Shown piece after piece: positions 35,178 through 42,787 of a stretch of 64,000 nt of DNA. A program made the translations under genes and the position numbers. The stretch is from assembly GCF_003944765.1 (NCBI RefSeq), contig NZ_RWIU01000003.1, positions 1 through 64,000 of the forward strand. Direction: 5' to 3'. The stretch's first letter is position 1, and each line of letters opens with the position of its first letter. This DNA is from Hymenobacter perfusus. Its GTDB lineage: Bacteria; Bacteroidota; Bacteroidia; Cytophagales; Hymenobacteraceae. The notes under the pieces were generated by a model that saw nothing but the letters and a program-made list of their open reading frames with translations, was not told where the DNA came from and ran no database searches.

Positions 35178-37823
35178 ATGACGGAGGAACAACAACGGCA
35201 GCAGGAAGCCCGGGACGGACAGGCCGCATGGCACCGGTTCGGACCATATGTGTCGGAGCGGCAGTGGGGCACGGTGCGGGAGGACTACTCCGCCGACGAA
35301 CAGCCCTGGACGTACACCACCCACGACATGGCCCGCAGCTATGCGTATCGGTGGGGGGAAGATGCCATTGGGGGTGTCTGCGACGAGAAGCAGTTTCTGT
35401 GTCTGGCTCCTGCCTTCTGGAACGGGCAGGATGCCATTCTCAAGGAGCGGCTATTCGGATTGAGCGGGCCGGAGGGCAACCACGGCGAGGACGTAAAGGA
35501 GCACTATTACTACCTCGATAACACCCCCACGCATAGCTACATGCGGATGCTGTACAAGTATCCGCAGCACGCCTTTCCGTACGACTGGCTGGTACAGGAA
35601 AATGCCCGCCGGGGCCGTCAGAAACCCGAGTTTGAGCTGGCGGATACCTGCGTTTTCAAGGAGGACCGATATTTCGATATCTTCCTGGAGTACGCCAAAG
35701 CCGGGCCTGAAGACCTGTTGCTGCAGATTACGGTGTATAACCGAGGGGCGCAGGAAGCGCCGCTACACGTGTTGCCGCAGCTCTGGTTTCGTAATACCTG
35801 GGCATGGGGCTATGCTGCCTATCGGCCCCAGCTGGATAGTACGGAAGCTGGAGCCATAAACGTGGACCACAGCAGCCTGCCGCCGCTGGCACTCTACTAC
35901 GACCAGCCCGATAAGCAGCCGGCCAATTTGCTGTTCTGTGACAACGAGACCAATGCTCAGCGGCTGCACGGGGCACCCAACGCGGCAGAATTCAGCAAAG
36001 ATGGTATTAACGACTACCTGCTGCACGGACACCAGGAAGCGGTGAATCCGGCGCATCAGGGCACCAAAGTGGCGGTGCATTACCAACTGAGCATACCAGC
36101 CGGCGAAAGCCGCACCGTGCGGGTGCGGTTAGCTGCTCCGGGCCTGCAGGACCCATTTGCGGAGTTTGCCGCAATTCTTGGTCAGCGTAAAGCGGAAGCC
36201 GATTCCTATTACCTGGCCCTGCAAACCGGCATCGATAACCCTGATGCCCGCAATGTGCAGCGGCAGGCGCTGGCCGGTATGCTCTGGAGCAAGCAGTTTT
36301 ACTACTACGATGTGGCGGAGTGGCTGAAAGGTGACCCCGCTTTTCCCGAGCCGCCCGCCAACCGTCGGCAGGGCCGCAACCACACCTGGCCTCACCTCAA
36401 CAACGCCGACATCATCTCAATGCCGGACAAGTGGGAGTACCCGTGGTACGCGGCCTGGGACCTGGCGTTTCACTGCATTCCGCTGGCTATGGTGGATGTC
36501 GATTTCGCCAAAAACCAGCTGCGGCTGCTGTGTCAGGATTGGTATATGCATCCCAACGGCCAGTTGCCGGCTTATGAGTGGAAGCTGGAAGATGTGAACC
36601 CGCCGGTGCATGCCTGGGCTACCTGGAGGGTATATAAAATGGACCAGAAACAGCGAGGGCAGCGCGACACGCCTTTTCTGGAAAGCATGTTCCACCGGTT
36701 GTTGCTCAACTTCACGTGGTGGGTAAACCGCAAAGACCGCCACAACCACAACGTATTTGAGGGTGGCTTTCTGGGACTGGATAACATCGGCGTATTCGAT
36801 AGGAGCGCCCCGTTGCCTACTGGTGGCTACATGGAGCAAGCCGATGGTACTGCCTGGATGGCCATGTTCGCCCTCAATATGATGCGCATTGCCCTGGAGC
36901 TGGCCCGCACCAACCCCGTGTACCAGGATCTGGCCAGCAAGTTCTTCGAGCATTTCCTGTACATCGCCCATGCTATGGGCAATATGGGGGAGCAGCAGAT
37001 TGATATGTGGGATGATGAAGACGGATTCTACTACGATGTGCTGAATACGCCCGAAAACGGCCGGTTTCCGTTGCGTCTGCGCTCTATGGTGGGTCTGATT
37101 CCGTTGTTTGCCGTGGAAGTGCTGGATACGGATGCCTTGCAGGAAATGCCGCGTTTCGTGAGTCGGCTCAACTGGTTTCTGGACCACCGCCCTGAGTTGG
37201 CGGCCCTGGTAAGCCGTTGGCAGGAGCCGGGTAAGGGCCAGCGGCATTTGCTGTCGTTGCTGCGTGGCCACCGCATGAAGCTGTTGCTGCGCCGCATGCT
37301 GGATGAGGCTGAATTTCTCTCGGAGCACGGCGTGCGGGCTTTGTCGCGCTACCATCTGGAGCACCCGTTTGTGTTTCAGCGGGAAGGGGGACTGAATGCC
37401 GTGGTAAGCTATGAGCCGGCCGAGTCGAGTACTTCCTTATTTGGCGGCAACAGCAACTGGCGCGGCCCCGTCTGGATGCCGATGAACTTCCTGCTCATTG
37501 AGTCACTGCAACGGTTCTACCACTATTACGGCCCCGAATTTAAGGTGGAATACCCGACCGGCACGGGCCGCTACTGTACGCTGCAGGAAATTGCCCTGGC
37601 CCTCACAGAGCGGCTCACCAGCCTGTTTCTGCGCAACGCGGAGGGGCAGCGGCCCTGCTTCGGCCAGGATAAGCAACAGCAGAACGACCCTCATTTCCGG
37701 GATTATCTGCTGTTTCACGAGTACTTCCACGGGGATACCGGGGCGGGCCTCGGGGCCAGTCACCAGACCGGCTGGACGGGCCTCATTGCCAAGCTGCTGC
37801 ATCCCCGCCCTCTGGAAGAGTAA
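35178..37823 (+). CDS. GH63/MGH1-like alpha-glucosidase
   Basis: This cytoplasmic protein has 881 residues, without signal peptide. The C-terminal (alpha/alpha)6 barrel carries glycosidase signatures: WDLAFHCIPLAMVDVDFAKN, HNHNVFEGGFLGLDNIGVFD, GTAWMAMFALNMM, GGNSNWRGPVWMPMNFLLIE and THQTGWTGLI-like ASHQTGWTGLIAKL. These are typical of GH63 and mannosylglycerate-hydrolase-like glucosidases. The N-terminal half is a beta-rich domain (residues 1-330). The substrate could be an alpha-glucoside such as glucosylglycerate or trehalose-like sugars; this cannot be fixed from sequence. It sits downstream of a glucose dehydrogenase-like gene, suggesting released glucose is oxidised. Confidence 0.85.
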   Translation: MTEEQQRQQEARDGQAAWHRFGPYVSERQWGTVREDYSADEQPWTYTTHDMARSYAYRWGEDAIGGVCDEKQFLCLAPAFWNGQDAILKERLFGLSGPEGNHGEDVKEHYYYLDNTPTHSYMRMLYKYPQHAFPYDWLVQENARRGRQKPEFELADTCVFKEDRYFDIFLEYAKAGPEDLLLQITVYNRGAQEAPLHVLPQLWFRNTWAWGYAAYRPQLDSTEAGAINVDHSSLPPLALYYDQPDKQPANLLFCDNETNAQRLHGAPNAAEFSKDGINDYLLHGHQEAVNPAHQGTKVAVHYQLSIPAGESRTVRVRLAAPGLQDPFAEFAAILGQRKAEADSYYLALQTGIDNPDARNVQRQALAGMLWSKQFYYYDVAEWLKGDPAFPEPPANRRQGRNHTWPHLNNADIISMPDKWEYPWYAAWDLAFHCIPLAMVDVDFAKNQLRLLCQDWYMHPNGQLPAYEWKLEDVNPPVHAWATWRVYKMDQKQRGQRDTPFLESMFHRLLLNFTWWVNRKDRHNHNVFEGGFLGLDNIGVFDRSAPLPTGGYMEQADGTAWMAMFALNMMRIALELARTNPVYQDLASKFFEHFLYIAHAMGNMGEQQIDMWDDEDGFYYDVLNTPENGRFPLRLRSMVGLIPLFAVEVLDTDALQEMPRFVSRLNWFLDHRPELAALVSRWQEPGKGQRHLLSLLRGHRMKLLLRRMLDEAEFLSEHGVRALSRYHLEHPFVFQREGGLNAVVSYEPAESSTSLFGGNSNWRGPVWMPMNFLLIESLQRFYHYYGPEFKVEYPTGTGRYCTLQEIALALTERLTSLFLRNAEGQRPCFGQDKQQQNDPHFRDYLLFHEYFHGDTGAGLGASHQTGWTGLIAKLLHPRPLEE

Positions 37824-37825
37824 AC

Positions 37826-37930
37826 GGGTTTTGGTTTTTGGTTGGTGGTTTTCAGTTTTTGGTTGTCAGCCGAATTGATCGACTAAAAATCACCAACCAA
37901 AAAACCGAAAACCAGCCACCAAAACCCAAA
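37826..37930. repeat. Degenerate hairpin repeat before the cyclase-family gene
   Basis: GGTTTTGGTTTTTGGTTGG-like sequence is complementary to CCAACCAAAAAACC and CCACCAAAACCC words near the other end, with unpaired centre. It fills the gap up to the ATG at 37936. Confidence 0.6.
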
Positions 37931-37935
37931 CCCAC

Positions 37936-38556
37936 ATGACCTGGCTTGATCTTACGACCACCATCTCCGACGGCATGGCCTACTGGCCTGATAATGCGCC
38001 GGTTCACATCAAAAAGACGCTGAGTATTGTCGCCGGCGACGCCGCCAACGTGACGGAAATGAGCCTGAGCGTCCATACGGCTACCCACGTAGATGCGCCG
38101 CTGCACTTCCTGGCCGATGGCGACGACATTACCCGCCTCGACCTGCAGACGCTGATAGGGCCGGTGCTGGTTGTGGAAATTCAACATGAGCAGTTCATTA
38201 CCAAAGCCGAAATCGAACACCTGAAGCTGGGGGCCGGCAGCCGCATCCTGTTCAAAACCCGCAACTCTCGCCGTGAGTGGGCTACTCAGCCCTTCGACCC
38301 CGATTTTGTGCGGGTGCGGGCCGATGCCGCCACCTGGCTGCGCGACCAGGGCGTGGTGTGCGTGGGTGTCGATTACCTCTCCGTGGGCCCTGCCGATACC
38401 CACCATATCCTGTTGGAGGCGGGTGTAAGTGTCATCGAAGGCCTGGCCCTGCAACAGCTGGAACCGGGTGAATACGACATGATTTGCCTGCCGCTGAAAA
38501 TTGCGGGGGCTGATGGGGCCCCCGCCCGCGTCATTGTCCGAAAACTGCCGGCCTAG
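37936..38556 (+). CDS. Cyclase-family hydrolase (kynurenine formamidase-like fold)
   Basis: This 206-residue protein belongs to the cyclase/KynB family. The metal-binding motif HTATHVDAPLHF corresponds to the family pattern HxGTHxDxPxH, with Ala for Gly. It opens WLDLTTTISDGMAYWPD and contains RILFKTRNS and GVVCVGVDYLSVGP, all typical. Members hydrolyse N-formylkynurenine, cyclic amides or lactones. No tryptophan catabolic genes are nearby; a sugar-lactone substrate would fit the neighbours, but this is speculation. It lies between glucosidase and gnd in the same direction. Confidence 0.85.
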   Translation: MTWLDLTTTISDGMAYWPDNAPVHIKKTLSIVAGDAANVTEMSLSVHTATHVDAPLHFLADGDDITRLDLQTLIGPVLVVEIQHEQFITKAEIEHLKLGAGSRILFKTRNSRREWATQPFDPDFVRVRADAATWLRDQGVVCVGVDYLSVGPADTHHILLEAGVSVIEGLALQQLEPGEYDMICLPLKIAGADGAPARVIVRKLPA

Positions 38557-38634
38557 GGCTGTATTTGTCTTCTCGCTCCTTCCTGCCCAATCCCACCCGC
38601 TCAATTTTACATCGTACAATTTCCCCTCAACAAC

Positions 38635-39630
38635 ATGAGCAAAACGCAAATTGGAGTTATTGGCCTGGGCAAAATGGGCGCCGGTCTGGCCCGTCAGGCG
38701 GCTGAAAAAGGGTATCCAGTAGTAGGTCTTGATATTCATCCGCGCCCGGATCTGGAAACAGAGAACCTGCACGTAGTGGGCAGTATCGAAGAGCTGGTGA
38801 AGCAGCTGCAGCGGCCGCGTAAGGTGTTTCTTTACATTCCAGCTGGGGCCGCCGTGGATGGGCTTATTGCGCAGCTACAGCCGCATCTGGAAGAAGGCGA
38901 CATCATCGTGGATGGCGGCAACTCGTACTGGGGCGACTCCATTCGGCGGGCGGCGCGCCTGCGGGAACAGGGCCTGTATTTTATTGACTGCGGCACCAGC
39001 GGGGGCCCTGGCGGTGCGCGTACCGGGGCCTGCTACATGGTGGGAGGTGAGGATGAGGCTGTCAGTCAGCTGAAGGAGTTCTTTGTGGAAACCTCCGTGC
39101 CCGATGGCTTTCTGCACACCGGTCCCGCCGGTACCGGCCACTACGTGAAGCTGGTGCACAACGGCATCGAGTTTGGTATGCTGCAGGCCATTGGCGAGGG
39201 GATGGGCCTGCTCACGCATTTCCGCGAAAAGCTGGACATCAGTGCCATTCTGGGCCTCTGGAACAATGGCTCAGTGGTGCGCAGCTGGCTGGTGGAGCTC
39301 ATGAAGAAAATGTACGACGAGGAAGGCGGCTTCAACGTGCCCAGCTATATTGAGGATACCGGCGAAGTGAACTGGCTGGTAGCCGATGCCTTGCACATGG
39401 AAGTGCCCATTCCGGTCATCACGCAGTCAGTCATGCAGTTGTTCACCTCCCGCGACAAAGAACCTACCTGGGCCAAATCCATTGCCATGATGCGCCACGG
39501 TTTCGGCGGCCACCCTTACGGCGAGGACAAAGGCCTGCAGCGCGAACGGCAGTACGGCCGCGTGGGCGAGTACGAAATGCCGCCGGAAACCGGTGAACGG
39601 GCCAACCAGGAGCCTGGCAGCCCCCAGTAG
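38635..39630 (+). CDS. gnd: 6-phosphogluconate dehydrogenase, decarboxylating (short GndA/YqeC type)
   Basis: This 331-residue enzyme is the short form, missing the long C-terminal extension of the 470-residue E. coli Gnd. It has the NAD(P) motif GVIGLGKMGAGLARQ, IVDGGNSYW, the substrate motif FIDCGTSGGPGGARTGACYMVGG split by its conserved GG, and the catalytic Lys-His pair in GTGHYVKLVHNGIEFG. It oxidises 6-phosphogluconate to ribulose 5-phosphate and CO2. The Asp at the end of the second strand (VVGLDIHPR) fits NAD rather than NADP use. Last gene of the sugar block. Confidence 0.93.
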   Translation: MSKTQIGVIGLGKMGAGLARQAAEKGYPVVGLDIHPRPDLETENLHVVGSIEELVKQLQRPRKVFLYIPAGAAVDGLIAQLQPHLEEGDIIVDGGNSYWGDSIRRAARLREQGLYFIDCGTSGGPGGARTGACYMVGGEDEAVSQLKEFFVETSVPDGFLHTGPAGTGHYVKLVHNGIEFGMLQAIGEGMGLLTHFREKLDISAILGLWNNGSVVRSWLVELMKKMYDEEGGFNVPSYIEDTGEVNWLVADALHMEVPIPVITQSVMQLFTSRDKEPTWAKSIAMMRHGFGGHPYGEDKGLQRERQYGRVGEYEMPPETGERANQEPGSPQ

Positions 39631-39827
39631 AGAGCAGCAGAAGACGATGCCACGAAGCGCCGGCTTCGCGTACCAGCCAAGCGAATAACCACAGCCGTAC
39701 CCATAGGAGAGGGGGCGGAGGAATTCGCCGGGCAGGTATGCGGAGCCGGAGCAGCGCATTGCCCGCTGCCCGGGGTTTCAAAAAAAAACCGTATACTCCC
39801 TTACGAAAACGACTTGCCCTTTCTTTC

Positions 39828-39860
39828 CGGAGCCTTTTTCAGGGCTCCGTTGTTCTTTTT
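39828..39860 (+). terminator. Terminator-like hairpin directly before the RecE-like gene
   Basis: CGGAGCC at 39828-39834 pairs with GGCTCCG at 39843-39849, followed by TTGTTCTTTTT, ending 2 nt before the GTG at 39863. It may terminate gnd readthrough or act within the 5'-UTR of the next gene. Confidence 0.65.
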
Positions 39861-39862
39861 AC

Positions 39863-40576
39863 GTGACTGAAGCAACTACTACCCCTGCCCGCCCCGACCT
39901 GCTGCGCATCCCCTACGATGATTACCGCGCCCTGCCGGCCATTGCCAACTCCGACCTGTCGCGCCTGCGTGATGCCCTGAATGGCCGCCCCCCCCGGCCC
40001 CACACCAGTATCGGCGGTGCCCTCGGGCTCGGTACGGCCTTCCATACGGCACTGCTGGAGCCTGATCTGTACCAGCCCGGAGAGCCAGGTATTAATGATA
40101 CGCTGGTGTGGTGGATGGTGGAAGGCGTGAAGCTAAACCCCGAAGTGAATGCGCTGCTGGAAAATGGTATCCCAGAGCCCAGCTGCATTTTCACCGAACC
40201 CGTAACCAACACGCTCTGCAAGCTCCGCGCCGATTTGGTAGTAGACCAGCCCGGCCAGCCCTATACCGTAGTGGACTTCAAAACCACCATGGCCCGCGAC
40301 CATAACCACTTTGTGGAGCAGTGTTCCGGCTACGATTACGACCGGCAGGCCGCCTTCTACGCCGATGCCCTGCAGGCTGACCGGTTTCTGCTGGTGGGCG
40401 TGCAGAAGGTGGAGCCGTTCAAGGTGTTTGTGTACGAAGTGCCGCCGCTGCTGCGCAACGAAGGCCGTGCCAAATACCTGCGGCTGCTCCATCTGCTGCA
40501 ACCCGAGGCACCGGTGCCGCTTTCGGTAGTTCAGGCCGTGCGCGAGGTGCGGGCTGCCCTGACGGGGGAAGAGTAA
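39863..40576 (+). CDS. RecE-like PD-(D/E)XK nuclease domain protein
   Basis: This 237-residue protein resembles the C-terminal nuclease domain of phage exonuclease VIII (RecE) and DUF3799 proteins. Family features are ISNSDLS-like IANSDLSRLRDA, the GLGTAFHTALLEPD motif with its metal-binding His, the Asp in CKLRADLVVD, the DxK core in YTVVDFKTTM, and the YDRQAAFYADAL helix. All catalytic acidic positions appear present. No RecT annealase, integrase or phage gene is adjacent, so it is either a domesticated phage remnant or an independent cellular nuclease. The start is GTG at 39863 just after a terminator-like hairpin. Confidence 0.8.
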   Translation: MTEATTTPARPDLLRIPYDDYRALPAIANSDLSRLRDALNGRPPRPHTSIGGALGLGTAFHTALLEPDLYQPGEPGINDTLVWWMVEGVKLNPEVNALLENGIPEPSCIFTEPVTNTLCKLRADLVVDQPGQPYTVVDFKTTMARDHNHFVEQCSGYDYDRQAAFYADALQADRFLLVGVQKVEPFKVFVYEVPPLLRNEGRAKYLRLLHLLQPEAPVPLSVVQAVREVRAALTGEE

Positions 40577-40676
40577 ACGTATTTGTCCGAATAGTCGTAC
40601 AGAAGGCGTAGCGCAATAAAACCACGCAATTAATACTCCGATAATTAATTGCTTTGAGAAAATAAACATGGCTAAT

Positions 40677-40708
40677 TTTGGTCGTTTGAATTTCATCTGC
40701 TATACTTG
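40677..40708 (+). promoter_or_regulatory. Bacteroidota promoter of the asnA leader
   Basis: TTTG at 40677-40680, a 20-nt spacer, and TATACTTG at 40701-40708, one mismatch from the -7 consensus TAnnTTTG. Predicted transcription start is about 25 nt before the leader ORF ATG at 40740. Confidence 0.7.
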
Positions 40709-40739
40709 CAGTACATCTGACGAAAAACTGACTTCGACC

Positions 40740-40832
40740 ATGCGTCATTTCCGCAATAATCTCCAGAATAATAAATCGAATAATAATCTTATTCGGGACT
40801 GGAAGGCTATTGCTCCTTTGGAGAAACGGTAA
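40740..40832 (+). CDS. Asn-rich 30-residue leader peptide upstream of asnA
   Basis: The ORF starts ATG at 40740 and ends TAA at 40830-40832. Its sequence begins MRHFRNNLQNNKSNNNLI and ends RDWKAIAPLEKR. Seven of 30 residues are Asn (positions 6, 7, 10, 11, 14, 15, 16), all encoded AAT. It has its own promoter, is followed 21 nt later by a perfect intrinsic terminator, and lies directly upstream of asparagine synthetase A. This is the pattern of a leader peptide whose translation rate reports charged tRNA-Asn. It is too short for standard gene calling. I infer a regulatory rather than catalytic product; translation has not been shown. Confidence 0.8.
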   Translation: MRHFRNNLQNNKSNNNLIRDWKAIAPLEKR

Positions 40833-40863
40833 ATCATTAACTGATTTCCTTTTAAAGCCTTCC
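40801..40863 (+). promoter_or_regulatory. Predicted antiterminator of the asnA attenuator
   Basis: GGAAGGCT at 40801-40808, inside the leader ORF and 13 nt after its last Asn codon, can pair with AGCCTTCC at 40856-40863, the 5' arm of the terminator, with one added U-G pair. The same octamer forms the terminator 3' arm (40870-40877), so the two structures are mutually exclusive. A ribosome stalled on the Asn codons leaves 40801-40808 free; one moving further covers it. Confidence 0.72.
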
Positions 40864-40883
40864 GCAATCGGAAGGCTTTTTTT
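40854..40883 (+). terminator. Attenuator terminator between leader ORF and asnA
   Basis: A perfect 11-bp stem pairs 40854-40864 (AAAGCCTTCCG) with 40869-40879, with tetraloop CAAT and an uninterrupted T-run to 40883. It lies 21 nt after the leader stop codon and 162 nt before asnA. Confidence 0.93.
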
Positions 40884-41045
40884 GTGCCTACGGTATCGGT
40901 TCGGCTTTCAAGGCCACCGGGTAACTACCCTGCTTCTTAGGCATAGATAATTTTCCGGTTTTCAAAAAACTCCCATAAGGGAGCAGGAAAACTGTGTGCC
41001 TTTTTGAAAATAAAACCTTTCTGAAAAACCATAAAAAATAAATTC

Positions 41046-42053
41046 ATGACCGCGCAGGAATTATTGAAAACCGAAGTAGCCATTGGCTTTGTAAAGGACG
41101 TTTTTGCCCGCGAATTAAGCGCGCAGTTGCAGCTCAGTAAAGTGTCGTCGCCAATTGCGGTACTGGATGGCACGGGTATCAACGACGACCTGAACGGCGT
41201 TGAGCGGCCCGTTGGCTTCCCCATCAAAGCACTGGATGAGCGTCGGGCAGTGGTAGTGCATTCCCTGGCCAAATGGAAACGGGTGCGCCTGCAGGAGTTG
41301 GGTATTGAGGCAGGTAAAGGTCTGCTGACCGATATGCGCGCGTTGCGTCCGGATGAGGACTATTCACCCATTCACTCCATTTACGTGGATCAGTGGGATT
41401 GGGAAAAGCACATCACCCCCGAACAGCGTACGCCGGAGTTTCTGAAGGATACCGTGGAGCGGATTTATGAGGCACTGAAAACGACAGAAGCCCGCGTAAC
41501 GGCTGAATACCCTGAAATTACGCCCGTGCTGCCCGGTAAAATCACCTTCCTGCACGCCGAGGACCTGCTCAGGCAATATCCCGCGCTTACGCCCAAAGAG
41601 CGGGAGCACGAGGCCGTGAAGCAGTACGGTGCCGTATTCCTGATGGGCATTGGGGGTGAGCTAAGCCACGGGGAGCCTCACGACGGCCGCGCCCCTGATT
41701 ACGACGACTGGAGCACCGAAACGGAAAGTGGCTACCGAGGCCTCAACGGCGACATTCTGCTGTGGCACCCGGTGCTGCAAACCTCGTTTGAGGTGTCATC
41801 AATGGGGATTCGGGTGGATAAGCACGCTTTGGTGCGCCAACTGGCCCTGCGCGGCTGCGAAGACCGGCAGGAACTGTCGTTCCACGCGCGGCTGCTGAAG
41901 GATGAGTTGCCCCAGAGCATTGGCGGCGGTATCGGGCAGAGCCGGGTGTGCATGTTCCTGTTGCGCAAAGGCCACATCGGTGAAGTGCAGGTAAGTATCT
42001 GGTCGGACGCGGTGCGTGCCGAGCTGGCTGAGGCTGGCGTAGGGCTGCTGTAG
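41046..42053 (+). CDS. asnA: Aspartate-ammonia ligase (asparagine synthetase A)
   Basis: This 335-residue enzyme makes asparagine from aspartate, ammonia and ATP in the cytoplasm. It matches E. coli AsnA throughout: VVHSLAKWKRVRLQELG, MRALRPDEDYSPIHSIYVDQ, VFLMGIGGELS, RAPDYDDWSTETESGYRGLN, SSMGIRVDKHALVRQLAL and the final GGGIGQSRVCMFLL class II synthetase motif. Length is like the 330-residue E. coli enzyme. It is preceded by an Asn-rich leader ORF and terminator, so it is probably controlled by transcription attenuation. A hairpin CTCCC/GGGAG at 40970-40983 lies in the remaining leader. Confidence 0.96.
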   Translation: MTAQELLKTEVAIGFVKDVFARELSAQLQLSKVSSPIAVLDGTGINDDLNGVERPVGFPIKALDERRAVVVHSLAKWKRVRLQELGIEAGKGLLTDMRALRPDEDYSPIHSIYVDQWDWEKHITPEQRTPEFLKDTVERIYEALKTTEARVTAEYPEITPVLPGKITFLHAEDLLRQYPALTPKEREHEAVKQYGAVFLMGIGGELSHGEPHDGRAPDYDDWSTETESGYRGLNGDILLWHPVLQTSFEVSSMGIRVDKHALVRQLALRGCEDRQELSFHARLLKDELPQSIGGGIGQSRVCMFLLRKGHIGEVQVSIWSDAVRAELAEAGVGLL

Positions 42054-42084
42054 GCGCGGCCGGAAATTGCTGCCTCCGGCAGCA

Positions 42085-42130
42085 GGGCGGGGAAGCAGGT
42101 TTGGCGGCCGTAGCTTCTCCGCCCTTTTTT
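42085..42130 (+). terminator. Intrinsic terminator of asnA
   Basis: GGGCGGGGAAGC pairs with GCTTCTCCGCCC (11 of 12), followed by a T6 run, about 30 nt after the stop codon. Confidence 0.88.
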
Positions 42131-42238
42131 GTGGCTGGTTTGTATTTCGGAAGGATGATTAACGAGAAACAGACGAAGAAAACGAAGGATTGGTAGAGTA
42201 AAACCCGTTGCTGAAGCAGCTGGGCCGGATTCGGCACT

Positions 42239-42264
42239 GCGCTTGCAAGTGGTCTGGCAAGCGC
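42239..42264. repeat. 8-bp hairpin upstream of the 42338 gene
   Basis: GCGCTTGC at 42239-42246 pairs exactly with GCAAGCGC at 42257-42264 around a 10-nt loop; an A/T-rich tract follows. It lies about 75 nt before the ATG and may be an operator or 5'-UTR structure. Confidence 0.5.
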
Positions 42265-42337
42265 TTGAATCTTTAAAAAAGCTCGCTCCTGATCTGGAAA
42301 CGGCTGTTTCTCTTTCACTCTCCATCTTTCCCAAGTC

Positions 42338-42700
42338 ATGAAAACCTCCCTGCTTTCCCTCGCCGCTGCCTTCGTTCTCCTGTCGTCTACCGCCTCGCTG
42401 GCAGCTCCCGTGGCCGACCACCGCGACGATGACCGCAACCGCAAAGAATACAACAAGTATGATGACCGCAACAGCCGGGACTTCAACTACGGCTTCGACA
42501 AAAAGCACCGCGTGACGTCTAGCGAAAAAGCCCGTTGGGAAGCACAGCACCGCTATGACCGCCGCGACGATGACCGCCGCTACGACAACGACCGTCGGGA
42601 CAAGGATTTCAACTACGGCTACGGCAAAAGTCACCGCGTGACATCTGCCGAGAAAGCCCGCTGGGAAGCCCAGCACCGCAACGACCGGGACCGTCATTAA
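42338..42700 (+). CDS. Small secreted, highly charged protein with an internal duplication
   Basis: This 120-residue precursor has a clear signal peptide (MKTSLLSLAAAFVLLSSTAS, cleavage near LAAPVA). The mature part is dominated by Asp, Arg, Lys and His. A unit of about 45 residues occurs twice: DFNYGFDKKHRVTSSEKARW near residues 48-67 and DFNYGYGKSHRVTSAEKARW near 90-109, each followed by EAQHR. Linkers are Asp/Arg-rich (DRRDDDRRYDNDRRDKD). No known domain is recognised. It may be an intrinsically disordered periplasmic or secreted protein, perhaps binding ions or surfaces. It has a strong terminator shared with the next convergent gene. Confidence 0.78.
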   Translation: MKTSLLSLAAAFVLLSSTASLAAPVADHRDDDRNRKEYNKYDDRNSRDFNYGFDKKHRVTSSEKARWEAQHRYDRRDDDRRYDNDRRDKDFNYGYGKSHRVTSAEKARWEAQHRNDRDRH

Positions 42701-42710
42701 TTGACTTAGT

Positions 42711-42771
42711 ACGAATAGAAAAGCCAACGGGCACCGCTGCTATAGCGGTGCCCGTTGGCTTTTCTATTCGT
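42711..42771. terminator. Bidirectional terminator with perfect 28-bp stem
   Basis: 42711-42738 (ACGAATAGAAAAGCCAACGG...) is the exact reverse complement of 42744-42771 around a 5-nt loop. It lies between the convergent 42338 gene and the flavin oxidase gene. Confidence 0.9.
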
Positions 42772-42787
42772 AATTATTCACACGCTA

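Noticed and set aside
40914..41045. Second riboswitch-like structure before asnA
   Set aside because: Only a CTCCC/GGGAG hairpin and loose outer pairing are visible; no match to a known riboswitch or T-box.
42711..42771. Considered as an IS end or attachment site
   Set aside because: Better explained as a bidirectional terminator between convergent genes, with A- and T-rich flanks within the stem.
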